Below are positions 1-11,602 of a stretch of DNA of 64,000 bases, in pieces. The stretch is from Deltaproteobacteria bacterium. GTDB lineage: Bacteria; Myxococcota_A; UBA9042; PHBI01; JACKFB01. Within the stretch, counting starts at the first letter, position 1; every line of letters starts with the position of its first letter. Made by a program: the position numbers and the translations under genes. The notes below the pieces were generated by a model. It was not told the DNA's origin. It made no database searches and saw only the letters and a program-made list of their open reading frames with translations. The stretch spans positions 154,101 to 218,100 of the forward strand of contig JACKFB010000012.1 in assembly GCA_020632695.1 (NCBI GenBank). The letters run 5' to 3'.

Positions 1-8
1 CGCCGCCG

Positions 9-2471
9 GTGGCGATCGCGGCCCACGACCTGGACGTGGAGGACGCGCTGGGGCTGCGCTCGCACGGGCGCATCGCCCGCGAGCAGATGCCGCGGATCCT
101 GCGCGCGCTGGCGTCCTGCGGCGACGTGCGGCTGGGAGAGGCGCCGGTGCGCTGCTCGCCGCACCCGGTGCTGCCGGTGGTGCGCGTCGAGGACGACGGC
201 GACGGCTTCCTGGTGACGGCGTTGGCCGACCCGGGCGTCGAGGAGGTGTTCGCCAACGGCGCGGCGCGGCTGGGCGACCAGGTGCGGCCGGTGGGAGATC
301 CGGGGGTCGCGCGCGAGCTGATGTGGGCGCTGTCCAAGGGCAAGCGCTATGGGCCGACCGAGGTGGCGGGGCTGGTCACGGAGGTGCTGCCCGAGCTGCG
401 GCGGCGGCTGCGGGTGGAGACGCTCACCCGGCGGCTGCCCGGGGTGTGCGACGAGCCGCCGCGGGCGGTGGTGGAGACGCGCGAGGCCGGCGATCGGCTG
501 CTGGTGGAGGCGCAGATCGTCTACGGCGAGCCCGAGGTGGCGCGGGTGGTCGATGGCGTGCTGACCGTGCGCGGCGAGGCCGTGCCGGCGCGCGACGAGG
601 GCGCCGAGGAGCGGCTCGCCCGCGAGCTGAGGCAGGACCTGGGGCTGGTGCCGGGGACCCCGGCGGTGCTGGACGGCGAGGACGCGGTGCGCTTCGCGAC
701 GAAGCTGCGGGCGTGGCGGCGGGGCGAGGTGGCCGGTTCGGCGCACGAGGCGTTCACGCTGGCGGCGCCGCTGTCGCCCGACCTGAGCTTCGGCGACGGC
801 GAGTCGGGCTTCGAGGTGGGCTTCCGCTCGGCCGACGGGCAGGCCGATCCCGGGCGGGTCCTGGCGGCCTGGCAGCGCGGCTCGACCCTGGCGCCGCTCG
901 ACGGCGGGGGCTGGGCGCCGATCCCGCTCGAGTGGCTGGGCAAGCACGGCCACCTGGTGGCTGACCTGCTGGAGGCTCGGGCCGCCGACGGCAGCCTGCC
1001 GCGGGCGGTGCTGCCCGACCTGGCCCGGCTCTGCGACGCCCACGGCGCGCCGCGGCCGGCGGCCCTGGGCGAGCTGCAGAGGCTGGTCGACGGCTTCGAC
1101 GGCCTGGGACGGGCCAGCCTGCCCGACGACCTCGACGCCACGCTGCGCAGCTACCAGCGCGAGGGCGTGGACTGGCTGAGCTTCATGCGGGACGCGGGGC
1201 TCGGGGCCCTGCTGGCCGACGACATGGGCCTCGGCAAGACCCTGCAGACCCTGGCCGTCGTCCGCGGACGGACGCTGGTGGTGGCGCCGACCAGCGTGCT
1301 GCACTCCTGGCGCAACGAGGCGCAGCGCTTTCGGCCCGGGCTGCGCACGGCCGTCTACCACGGGCCCCAGCGCTCGCTGGACCCGGACGCCGACCTGGTG
1401 CTGACCACTTACGCGATCCTGCGGCTGGACGCCGACCTCCTGGCCGCCCAGCGCTGGGACATGGTCGTGCTGGACGAGGCGCAGGCCATCAAGAACCCGG
1501 AGAGCCAGGTCACCCGCGCGGCCTGGCGCCTGGACGCGGCCTTCAAGGTGACGCTGACCGGCACGCCGGTCGAGAACCGCCTCGACGAGCTGTGGAGCCA
1601 GTTCCAGTTCATCGCGCCGGGGCTGCTCGGCAGCCGCAAGACCTTCCAGGAGCGCACGGTGCGCCCCATCGCCGAGGGGCTGACCGGCGCAGCGGGGCGC
1701 CTGCGGACGCGCATCCGGCCCTTCATCTTGCGGCGGCTCAAGCGCGACGTGGCCAAGGAGCTGCCGCCGCGCACGGAGATCGTCCTCCGGGTGGAGCTGA
1801 GCGACGCCGAGCGGCGGGTCTACGACGCGATCCGGGCGGCCACCCAGAAGGAGGTGGCGGAGCGCCTGGGCCAGGGCGGCAACCCGCTGCAGGCGTTGGA
1901 GGCGCTGATGCGGCTCAGGCAGGCGGCCTGCCACTCCGCGCTCATCCCCGGCCAGCACGCCACCAGCTCGTCGAAGGTGGAGCTCTTGCTGGAGCAGCTC
2001 GACGAGGCCGTCTCCGAGGGGCACAAGGCGTTGGTCTTCTCCCAGTGGACCTCCTACCTGGACCTGGTCGAGCCGCACCTCGGGGCCGCGGGGCTCGGCT
2101 ACTGCCGGCTGGACGGCTCGACGCGCGATCGGCAGGCGGTGGTCGACCGCTTCCAGGCCGAGGACGGGCCTCCGGTGATGCTGCTCTCCCTCAAGGCGGG
2201 CGGCACCGGCCTGACCCTGACCGCGGCCGACCACGTGTTCCTGCTGGACCCCTGGTGGAACCCGGCGGTCGAGGATCAGGCCGCCGACCGCGCGCACCGC
2301 ATCGGCCAGGACCGGCCCGTCCTGGTCCACCGGCTGGTGGCCGAGGGCACCGTCGAGGAGCGCATCCTCGCCCTGCAGGGACAGAAGCGCGCCCTGGCCG
2401 ACGCGGCGCTCGAGGGCGCCGACCGCGCCGCCGCGCTGACCCGCGACGACCTCCTGGCGCTGCTGGCATAG
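9..2471 (+). CDS. SNF2/RapA-type DEAD/H helicase, 5' end probably outside the window
   Basis: This is a superfamily 2 DNA-dependent ATPase of the SNF2 class, likely a chromatin- or transcription-remodelling translocase in the cytoplasm. It has Walker A DDMGLGKT near residue 404, the DEAH-type box DEAQ near 489, and motif III LTGTPVENRLDELW. The helicase C half carries VFSQWTSYLDLVEPHL, motif V AGGTGLTLTAADHV and motif VI DQAADRAHRIGQ. The frame is open to the first base, so the GTG at 9 is only the first possible start here. The roughly 380 residues before the ATPase domain resemble the poorly conserved N-terminal part of bacterial SNF2 proteins, and more of it is probably upstream. The family call is secure; the biological role cannot be read from the sequence. 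It ends 5 bp before the next gene. Confidence 0.93.
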   Translation: MAIAAHDLDVEDALGLRSHGRIAREQMPRILRALASCGDVRLGEAPVRCSPHPVLPVVRVEDDGDGFLVTALADPGVEEVFANGAARLGDQVRPVGDPGVARELMWALSKGKRYGPTEVAGLVTEVLPELRRRLRVETLTRRLPGVCDEPPRAVVETREAGDRLLVEAQIVYGEPEVARVVDGVLTVRGEAVPARDEGAEERLARELRQDLGLVPGTPAVLDGEDAVRFATKLRAWRRGEVAGSAHEAFTLAAPLSPDLSFGDGESGFEVGFRSADGQADPGRVLAAWQRGSTLAPLDGGGWAPIPLEWLGKHGHLVADLLEARAADGSLPRAVLPDLARLCDAHGAPRPAALGELQRLVDGFDGLGRASLPDDLDATLRSYQREGVDWLSFMRDAGLGALLADDMGLGKTLQTLAVVRGRTLVVAPTSVLHSWRNEAQRFRPGLRTAVYHGPQRSLDPDADLVLTTYAILRLDADLLAAQRWDMVVLDEAQAIKNPESQVTRAAWRLDAAFKVTLTGTPVENRLDELWSQFQFIAPGLLGSRKTFQERTVRPIAEGLTGAAGRLRTRIRPFILRRLKRDVAKELPPRTEIVLRVELSDAERRVYDAIRAATQKEVAERLGQGGNPLQALEALMRLRQAACHSALIPGQHATSSSKVELLLEQLDEAVSEGHKALVFSQWTSYLDLVEPHLGAAGLGYCRLDGSTRDRQAVVDRFQAEDGPPVMLLSLKAGGTGLTLTAADHVFLLDPWWNPAVEDQAADRAHRIGQDRPVLVHRLVAEGTVEERILALQGQKRALADAALEGADRAAALTRDDLLALLA

Positions 2472-2476
2472 CGGCG

Positions 2477-2941
2477 GTGCGGCCCAGCACCTTCGGTCGC
2501 CTCCAGGTCCGATTCGCGCTGGCCGCGATGGCCGTCTACGTCGCGGTCTCCTTCCGGGTCGGCGCGGTCTTCCCCTTCTACGACTTCCCCATGTTCTCGC
2601 AGATGACGGAGTCGCGCGGTCGCACCTACGTCCGCGACCTCGCCGGCGCAGAGCACGCCGTGGCGGACTTCGACAGGTGGTGGTGCCCGCGCCTCGAGGC
2701 CGCCCTCGCCACCGAGCGCCCCTGCGGGCTGCCCCAGACCTGGGTCCACGACGAGATGATGGGGGTCGGCAACGTGGCGACCTGGCTACGCTCACACGCC
2801 GCCGACCGCCCCACCGGCGAGCCGGTCGAGCTGCTCTTGCGGGTCTGGAGGGCGGCGGCGGACGGCGGCGCGCCGGTGGTCACGGACTGCTCGATCATGC
2901 ACTGCAAGGCGCACCGCATCACCCAGAAGTCCGGCACATGA
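2477..2941 (+). CDS. small membrane-anchored protein of unknown function
   Basis: A GTG start 5 bp after the helicase stop gives a 154-residue protein. It has one N-terminal hydrophobic helix (about residues 10-30, RFALAAMAVYVAVSF) followed by a soluble, probably extracytoplasmic part. That part holds Cys in DRWWCPRL, ERPCGLP and DCSIMHCK, which could form disulfides. The stop overlaps the start of the next gene (ATGA), so the two are probably translationally coupled and act together. No family was recognised. The reading frame continues upstream inside the helicase gene in another frame, but that part is shadow. Confidence 0.7.
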   Translation: MRPSTFGRLQVRFALAAMAVYVAVSFRVGAVFPFYDFPMFSQMTESRGRTYVRDLAGAEHAVADFDRWWCPRLEAALATERPCGLPQTWVHDEMMGVGNVATWLRSHAADRPTGEPVELLLRVWRAAADGGAPVVTDCSIMHCKAHRITQKSGT

Positions 2942-3885
2942 TCCCGCCCAGCACATCACTGCTGTGGCGACGCACGATAGCCCTCGTCGTCATCATGCAC
3001 GCCGTGCGCCTGGGAATGGCGGCCTGGCAGGGCGAGCACACCGTCCTGTTGTCGGTGCTGTGCTGCGCGGCGGTGCTCGGCTCCGCACGCACGATGGCCC
3101 GCCGCGCGCATCCGCTGTGGATGGCCGTCGCGTTGGTGGCGTTGGCGGGCATCCACGAGCTGGTCCGCGCCGCCGTGGGCAACTACGAGGATCAGATCTT
3201 CCAGACGGCCGCGACCGGGGTGGGCTGGCTCGCCGGCGCCGGCGTGGCCGCGCTGGCGCTGGCCCCGAGCGAGCCGACGAGGCGTCGCGAGGCCATCGAG
3301 TCCATGGCCGCCACCGGCGCCGCCGCCGGCCTCGGCGCCGCCTACCTGTGCGCGGGGCTCTCGAAGCTCGTGGCGGCCGGTCCGGCGACCTGGTTCGACC
3401 CCGACTGGCTGCGCATCATCGCGATGGAGCACCGGCCCCAGGGCATGGGCGCGGCGCGGGCCTGGCTCTTCGAGCACGCGGTCACGTCGCCGGGCTTCGG
3501 CCTGGCGGGCTCCGCCTACGCCGTCATGGCCGAGCTGGCGGCGGTGTTCCTGCCGCTCGGTCGCCGCCCGCGAAGGGTCGCGGGCTCGATGCTGCTGGTG
3601 TTGCATGCCGGCATCTGGCTCTTCACCGACATCCTCTTCATCGCCGGGTTCACCTTCCTGCTGGTCTTCACCTTCGACTGGCCGGGGCTGCTCCGGCGCT
3701 CCGCCTCTGTGGAGCCCCCGCAGCCGCCGCGGCCGCCCGAGCTCCGCCCGCGTCGGCCCGCCCTGGTGGCGCTCGCGGCCCTGGCCGCGCTGGCGACGGC
3801 GCTCGTGTGGCTGCTGCCGGTCGAGCGTCGCACCCACGCCGCGCCCCAGCCCGACGCCCCCACGCAGAGCCCGGCGCCGCGCTGA
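2938..3885 (+). CDS. HTTM-like multi-pass membrane protein
   Basis: The gene starts at an ATG that overlaps the previous stop and gives 315 residues with roughly seven hydrophobic helices. The segment AAYLCAGLSKLVAAGP, followed by a Trp/Asp-containing stretch, resembles the central motif of HTTM (horizontally transferred transmembrane) proteins, the bacterial relatives of vitamin-K-dependent gamma-carboxylase. The tail after the last helix is Pro/Arg-rich and ends with another hydrophobic run (LVALAALAALATALVWLL). Bacterial HTTM proteins are usually of unknown function. Coupling to the Cys-containing protein upstream suggests a two-gene unit. The family call rests on motif resemblance only. 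Confidence 0.7.
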   Translation: MIPPSTSLLWRRTIALVVIMHAVRLGMAAWQGEHTVLLSVLCCAAVLGSARTMARRAHPLWMAVALVALAGIHELVRAAVGNYEDQIFQTAATGVGWLAGAGVAALALAPSEPTRRREAIESMAATGAAAGLGAAYLCAGLSKLVAAGPATWFDPDWLRIIAMEHRPQGMGAARAWLFEHAVTSPGFGLAGSAYAVMAELAAVFLPLGRRPRRVAGSMLLVLHAGIWLFTDILFIAGFTFLLVFTFDWPGLLRRSASVEPPQPPRPPELRPRRPALVALAALAALATALVWLLPVERRTHAAPQPDAPTQSPAPR

Positions 3886-4229
3886 GCAGGCGTTCCCCTG
3901 CGCTCCCGTCGCGCGGCGGGCTCGCCTCGTCTCAGGTCAGGACGCGCGCGCCGGTCTCTCGCGCGGGATGCGCACCCTCCACGCTCCAGCCCCAGGGGTC
4001 GCCGGCGCCCCGCGCGCTCCGAACACGCGGACGCCCCGCAGCCCGAGCCTGGCCCGTCCAGCGCCTCGAGTGTGAAGGACACGAGGAGCCTGTGTGGTGA
4101 TATTCCACACTACCTGGGTGCGCTCCCACGCCCAAGCGCCTGGGATCCTTCGACTCCAGCGGCCAATCGCCGTTGGAACGCGGCGTGCAACGACTGTACG
4201 GCGACGTCACGAAGCAGCGGAGGTCGGAG
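3886..4229. other. 344-bp intergenic region before the DUF3160 lipoprotein gene
   Basis: No credible coding sequence was seen. The right half is less GC-rich than its surroundings and holds a short inverted repeat at 4092-4110 (listed separately). A GGAGG ribosome-binding site at 4219-4223 precedes the ATG at 4230. The promoter of the DUF3160 gene is expected here, but no convincing -35/-10 pair was found. Confidence 0.5.
4092..4110. promoter_or_regulatory. inverted repeat GTGTGG-N7-CCACAC, possible operator
   Basis: A perfect 6-bp inverted repeat (4092-4097 and 4105-4110) is separated by 7 bases (TGATATT), about 120 bp upstream of the DUF3160 start. A dyad of this size in a promoter region could bind a dimeric regulator. 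It could also occur by chance, and no matching regulator gene is adjacent. Confidence 0.25.
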
Positions 4230-6491
4230 ATGAGGGGACACAGCGGACTCAGCAGGGCGCTCGCCATGGCGGTGGGTCTCTGGGCTGCGGGGTGCGGCGA
4301 CGCCGAGACCACGCCCGCGGACCCGGGCGAGATCGTGGATCCGGGCAACATCGGGGTGCGGCCGGGAGACGAGGCCCTGAAGACCGCCTATCTGGCGGTG
4401 CAGGCCGAGAGCGCGACCATGACGGTGGCCGACTTCATGGAGGCCTACACGCCCGAGGACGCTCCGGTGGCGGCGCCGCTCAGCTACGACCCCACCGACT
4501 CGACCTGGTTCGACCTGATCGACAGCGGCCTCGAGCTGACCGAGGCCGAGCGCCAGCGCATCGCGACCCAGGGCTTCATGGTGTCGGAGCGCCTCAGCTT
4601 CCCCACCTTCGGCGAGGCGCTCATCGAGGTCTACGCGCGGGACCTGCCGATCCTGGTCACCACCGACATGATCCTGCAGGCCGTGCACGCCTCCTACGAC
4701 GACATCCTCATGCGCCTGGAAGCGGGCGTGCTGGCCGCGCAGGTAGGCCAGGTCCTGTCCGGCGCCCACGACGCCCTCGGCGGGGTGGACGTCGGGCCTG
4801 GCGCTTTGGGGGCCGACGCGCGCAACGACGCCGACCTCTACCTGACGGTCGCGCGCAGCCTGCTGGCGGGCGTCCAGGTGCCATCGAAGGGGGGCGCCGC
4901 GGTCGACGGCCAGGCGAAGGGCATGCTGGCGGCCATCGAGGGGCGCAGCCTGACCGACGTGACCATCTTCGGTGACACGCGCAAGATGGACTTCAGCCAG
5001 TTCGAGCCTCGCGGTCACTACGAGGGCATCCCCGAGCTGGAGCGCTACTTCCAGGCGATGATGTGGCTGGGCCGGGTGGACTTCCGCTTCCTGGAGCAGG
5101 ACGAGCAGACCGGGGCCTGGGTCTTCCGGCTCCGCCAGCTCGTCGGCGCCCACATCCTGCGGGCGGCCGTCCAGGCCAGCGGTGGCATGACCGGGTGGAG
5201 CTCGGCCGACGATCTGCTGACCCTGATGGTGGGCCCGGTCGACTACATCGACCTGCGCGGGCTGGACCGCATGGCCGACGACCAGGGCTTCGCCTCGCCC
5301 GCCGACGTCGCCACCCTGGACGAGGCCGGACGCGCCGCCCTGGCTACGCTCCTGCTGCGCGGTGACTATGGCGAGCAGCGCATCAACAGCCACTGGCTCT
5401 CCACCGACCCCTTCACCTCTGAGCCGACCCCGCTGCCGCCCAGCTTCGCGCTGCTCGGCCAGCGCTTCGTGGTCGACAGCCACGTCTTCTCCAACGTGGT
5501 CTACGACCGGGTCGTCGTCGACGGCGCCAAGATCCCGCGGGTGCTGCCGAACCCGCTCGACGCGCTCTTCGTGCTGGGCCAGGACCAGGCGCTGCCGCAC
5601 CTCGCCGAGGAGCTGGCGCGCTTCCCCTACCAGGGCAACCTGAACGACCTGCGCTTCCTGGTGGACGCCTACGAGCCGTCCTTCTGGTCGTCCAACCTCT
5701 ACAACCTGTGGCTGGACACGCTGCGCACCCTCAACCCGCCCACCACCGGCACGGCCTTCCCCGAGCCGATGCGCTCGCCGGCCTGGCGGGACCGGGTGCT
5801 CAACACCCAGCTCGGCTCCTGGGCCCAGCTCCGCCACGACACGCTGCTCTACGCCAAGCAGTCCTACACCGGCGGCGTGACCTGCCAGCACCCCGACGGC
5901 TACGTCGAGCCCTACCCGGCCTTCTTCGCGCGGGTGGGCGACATCGGCGCCCTCGCCTCGCAGACCCTGGCCAACGTGCCGGCCAGCGACACCTGGAACC
6001 CGCAGCCGCTGACCGCGTTCTTCGAGAACTGGTCCACCGTCATGGGGCGCCTGGAGGTGATGGCCACCAAGAGCCTGCAGGGCGAGGCCTACACGGCCGA
6101 CGAGATCGCGTTCCTGAAGAACACCATCAACTCCAACCCGGGCTGCGGGGCGCCGGTCTACAGCGGTTGGTACAGCACGCTCTACTCGGCCGGCTCCGAC
6201 GCGGTCAGCGACTGGAAGCCCACCATCGCCGACGTGCACACCAACCCCAACTCGGGGCCGCTGCCAGGGCCCGACGTGCTGCACGTGGGCACCGGCGACG
6301 CCCAGCTCATGGTCCTGACCGCCGAGACCTGCGAGGGCCCCGAGGCCTACGTCGGGCCGGTGTTCACCTACTACGAACTGGACCTGCCCGAGATCCGGCG
6401 CGTGCCCGACTCCGAGTGGCGCGAGATGCTCACCCAGGGCACCGAGCCGCCGCGGCCCGCCTGGACCTCGAGCTTCGTGGTCCCGCGCTGA
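4230..6491 (+). CDS. DUF3160 family lipoprotein
   Basis: The ATG at 4230 is preceded by GGAGG at good spacing and gives 753 residues. It begins with a lipoprotein signal (MRGHSGLSRALAMAVGLWAAGC, Cys at the end of the lipobox), so the protein should be lipid-anchored in the envelope. The body matches the DUF3160 family in length and in segments such as PILVTTDMILQAVHASYDD, QFEPRGHYEGIPELERYF, AQLRHDTLLYAKQSY and YVEPYPAFFARV. DUF3160 proteins are common in Myxococcota and have no established activity. An upstream in-frame start at 4173 would disrupt the signal peptide and is rejected. The gene stands alone and converges on the next one. Confidence 0.88.
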   Translation: MRGHSGLSRALAMAVGLWAAGCGDAETTPADPGEIVDPGNIGVRPGDEALKTAYLAVQAESATMTVADFMEAYTPEDAPVAAPLSYDPTDSTWFDLIDSGLELTEAERQRIATQGFMVSERLSFPTFGEALIEVYARDLPILVTTDMILQAVHASYDDILMRLEAGVLAAQVGQVLSGAHDALGGVDVGPGALGADARNDADLYLTVARSLLAGVQVPSKGGAAVDGQAKGMLAAIEGRSLTDVTIFGDTRKMDFSQFEPRGHYEGIPELERYFQAMMWLGRVDFRFLEQDEQTGAWVFRLRQLVGAHILRAAVQASGGMTGWSSADDLLTLMVGPVDYIDLRGLDRMADDQGFASPADVATLDEAGRAALATLLLRGDYGEQRINSHWLSTDPFTSEPTPLPPSFALLGQRFVVDSHVFSNVVYDRVVVDGAKIPRVLPNPLDALFVLGQDQALPHLAEELARFPYQGNLNDLRFLVDAYEPSFWSSNLYNLWLDTLRTLNPPTTGTAFPEPMRSPAWRDRVLNTQLGSWAQLRHDTLLYAKQSYTGGVTCQHPDGYVEPYPAFFARVGDIGALASQTLANVPASDTWNPQPLTAFFENWSTVMGRLEVMATKSLQGEAYTADEIAFLKNTINSNPGCGAPVYSGWYSTLYSAGSDAVSDWKPTIADVHTNPNSGPLPGPDVLHVGTGDAQLMVLTAETCEGPEAYVGPVFTYYELDLPEIRRVPDSEWREMLTQGTEPPRPAWTSSFVVPR

Positions 6492-6689
6492 CGGCGTCGG
6501 CCAGGGGTGCTGCGAGATGGCATCGGCACGTCCCGGCGCCCGCTCGCCCGCGCCCGCTCACCGGCGACGGCGCTCCGACGCGGCCCACCATCTGGCCGTG
6601 CCTGTGGCCGGGTCTCCCGTGCCCTCCCGGATCGCTGTCGGGGCGGAGCGGGCGGAGCTCACCGCCGGCACCCCTGCGCGCTGCCGCTC

Positions 6690-7394
6690 TCAGCCCTGCT
6701 CGGCGCGCGAGCGGGCCGCCGCCATCAGGTAGTCGTGGTCGGCGCTGTTGATGCCGACCACCTCGAGCACCGCCTCGGGAAAGTGCCGGCGCAGCGCGTC
6801 CACGGCGACCAGGCTGGTGGGGTCGGTCATCCCGATGATCACCCGCTGCCCGTCACGCTGCAGCGGCACGGCGCCGTAGTAGGTCAGCATGTCGAGCGGC
6901 AGCGCGTCGAGCAGCTCGATCTGGTAGGGGAAGCTCTCCAGGTGCACGAAGCGGTACTGATCCTGGATGTTGGCGCTGTAGATCCACGCGGCCAGCGTCT
7001 TGCACATCGAGCGGGCCACCGAGCCCTCGCGCTCGAGGAGCTCGTCGAAGTCGGCGGCGTCGATGAGCAGCACGCAGCCTTCGTCCTCCGCCCGCACCGT
7101 CGCCGTCCGGCTGAAGCCGGTGAGGATGGCGATCTCGCCGAAGCAGGCCCCGCGGGACATCCGCTTCACCAGCCGCTCGGCGCCGGTCGAGCCGTCCTCG
7201 ATGTAGACCTCCACGGTGCCGTCGGCGACCACGTACAGGGCGTCGGCCGGCGTGTCCTGGCGGATGAGCACGTCCCCGCGCGCCATGTCCTGGAGCCGGC
7301 TGACCCTGGCCACCTCGAGCAGCACCTCGCGCGCCAGCCCGTGAAAGTAGCGCGACTCCTGCAGAAGCTCGATCTTGCGCTCGGTGTCGTCCAT
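6690..7394 (-). CDS. cyclic-nucleotide-binding domain fused to a GspE/PilB N-terminal-type domain
   Basis: This is a 234-residue cytoplasmic protein. Residues about 15-135 form a Crp-like cNMP-binding domain, with the phosphate-binding-cassette-like stretch FGEIAILTGFSRTATV. Residues about 155-225 resemble the N-terminal domain of type II secretion / type IV pilus ATPases (T2SSE_N, MshEN-like): LDALPLDMLTYYGAVPL, then IIGMTDPTSLVAVDALRRHF. No DNA-binding helix-turn-helix and no ATPase are present, so it may sense a nucleotide and pass the signal through a protein contact. The ATG at 7394 fits the cNMP domain start; the longer upstream frame lacks family sequence. It is divergent from the receptor kinase at 7620, with which it may share control. 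Confidence 0.82.
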   Translation of the reverse strand: MDDTERKIELLQESRYFHGLAREVLLEVARVSRLQDMARGDVLIRQDTPADALYVVADGTVEVYIEDGSTGAERLVKRMSRGACFGEIAILTGFSRTATVRAEDEGCVLLIDAADFDELLEREGSVARSMCKTLAAWIYSANIQDQYRFVHLESFPYQIELLDALPLDMLTYYGAVPLQRDGQRVIIGMTDPTSLVAVDALRRHFPEAVLEVVGINSADHDYLMAAARSRAEQG

Positions 7395-7528
7395 GGGGCC
7401 CTCGCCTCGCGGTGGGTCCGCATGGTCGCATGCCGCGCGCCAGGGCGCCAAGGCGACCGGCGGCCGGGTCGGGTGCGCGTTGCGTGGCCCCGCGAATTCC
7501 GGTAGCTGACAGGTGGGGATCCGCTTCC

Positions 7529-7581
7529 CGACCGCGCCGCCCCACGCCGGCGCGATCGAGCGGCGCGATCTCCGCGGTCGG
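7529..7581. promoter_or_regulatory. dyad and direct repeats in a divergent promoter region
   Basis: Between the divergent cNMP-binding gene and kinase gene lies a 9-bp inverted repeat, CCGACCGCG at 7529-7537 and CGCGGTCGG at 7573-7581. It encloses two direct copies of GGCGCGATC (7549-7557 and 7562-7570). This could be an operator shared by both genes. In such GC-rich DNA chance is a fair alternative. Confidence 0.25.
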
Positions 7582-7619
7582 CGAGGCGCCGCACGACTCG
7601 GCGCGAGGATGGACGGCGT

Positions 7620-10355
<2,736 letters not shown>

Positions 10356-10369
10356 CGCGCCCTCGGAGC

Positions 10370-10386
10370 CGAGGCGAATCGCCTCG
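10370..10386 (+). terminator. short hairpin after the receptor kinase gene
   Basis: CGAGGCG-AAT-CGCCTCG forms a 7-bp perfect stem 14 bp after the kinase stop. No T-run follows, so it is at best an atypical terminator. Confidence 0.3.
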
Positions 10387-10606
10387 ACCGGGGCGATCCC
10401 GGGTGGGCGCGACGGGGTGGCTCGTCACCGGACCGCCCCGCGCCGCGCCGCCAGACGCCTGAAACAACGGCGTTTCCTGGGTGGTGGCACGCTTCTCGCT
10501 TCATCATCGAGCGGCCGGCGCGCGTGTCGCCGTCCGCCAGGCCTTCCCTTCGCGGCCACCGCCGTGGGGCAGGGCCGCCTTGTCTCTTCATCGCCCAGGA
10601 ATCTCC

Positions 10607-11329
10607 ATGCGCGCCCTCGGTTGCCTGCTCATGACGCTGCTCCTCGCCGGGCCGGCCTTCGCCGTTGGCGAGCACCGCCGCGGGGTTCCGCGCGCGCCGG
10701 GGACCACAGCGCTGCGGGCGGCGACGCGAGCCCCGATGCCCACGCCGGACACGCTGGACGTGTACGCGCACAAGCACTGGCGCCTCAACCGCGGCGGCGG
10801 AGCCCTGCCGGCCGTCTTCGCGGCGCTCACCGCCGTGTGGAGCCGCGGCCCGATGGTCGCCGGCGCTTCGTGGTCGGGGCGCTTCTTCGGCGAGCTGCCC
10901 ACCATCCCCTCATCGAGCCGGCCCGGCGCCCCACCCGCCGCCGAGGGCGACGGCCGCTACGGCTGGTGCGTGTACGAGGGAGGCCCCGAAGTGAAGCTCG
11001 CGTGGACCCTCGGCCGCTTCCACCCCTTCGTCGGCGCGGGCGTCGGCCTGGTCTACGGCCAGCTCGACGACACCGCCGTCTCGACCCGCCCCGAGGTGGA
11101 GGACCCCCGCGGGATGGGGCGGCCCATCGAACGCAGCGGCCCGCTGCGCAGCTCGCGCTCGGCCCGCTTCCTCCTGCGCCCGTCGCTGGGCGCCGACGTG
11201 GTCTTCGGCCGCGCCAGCGCCGGCGTGCAGCTCGACTACGCCGCGCTGGCTCCCCCCTCGTGGTCGGCCCGCGGCAGCGCTCTGCCCGGCGTCCTCGTCG
11301 TCACCAGCGGCGTGCGCGCCCGGTTCTGA
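10607..11329 (+). CDS. secreted protein, possible outer-membrane beta-barrel
   Basis: The ATG at 10607 follows AGGA at good spacing and gives 240 residues with a clean signal peptide ending in AGPAFA. The C-terminal half alternates in the way of a beta-barrel (WTLGRFHPFVGAGVGLVYGQ, RFLLRPSLGADVVFGRASA, AGVQLDYAAL) and ends in Phe (VTSGVRARF), as many outer-membrane proteins do. No specific family was recognised. The longer upstream frame from 10481 would bury the signal peptide and is rejected. Confidence 0.7.
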   Translation: MRALGCLLMTLLLAGPAFAVGEHRRGVPRAPGTTALRAATRAPMPTPDTLDVYAHKHWRLNRGGGALPAVFAALTAVWSRGPMVAGASWSGRFFGELPTIPSSSRPGAPPAAEGDGRYGWCVYEGGPEVKLAWTLGRFHPFVGAGVGLVYGQLDDTAVSTRPEVEDPRGMGRPIERSGPLRSSRSARFLLRPSLGADVVFGRASAGVQLDYAALAPPSWSARGSALPGVLVVTSGVRARF

Positions 11330-11368
11330 CCGGCGCACCTCTCCGGCTGCCGCGCGCTTCGCCTGCGA

Positions 11369-11587
11369 TCAGAACAGGGTGTAGACGAAGGGCGACAGCG
11401 GCGTGCTCGACACCAGCAGGAGCACGCCGATGAGCACCATGACGATGAGGATGGGGGTCAACCACCACTTGCGCGTCTGGCGCAGATAGTCCCAGAGCTC
11501 GGCGCGGAAGGACTGTTGACCACCGCTCTTCGCGACCTCGGCGAAGGCGTCGTCGTCCTCGGGGGTGCGCCGCGGGTCGGCTGCCAT
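11369..11587 (-). CDS. DUF5989 family small membrane protein
   Basis: A 72-residue protein with one C-terminal membrane helix. The sequence LWDYLRQTRKWWLTPILIVM followed by SPFVYTLF is typical of DUF5989 proteins, which usually lie beside carbamoyltransferase and SxtJ genes, as here. The ATG at 11587 has AGGAG upstream. It is the last gene of a three-gene minus-strand operon, 15 bp after the SxtJ stop. The function is unknown, probably a membrane partner of the carbamoyltransferase. Confidence 0.8.
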   Translation of the reverse strand: MAADPRRTPEDDDAFAEVAKSGGQQSFRAELWDYLRQTRKWWLTPILIVMVLIGVLLLVSSTPLSPFVYTLF

Positions 11588-11602
11588 CGCGGACTCCTGG
11601 GG

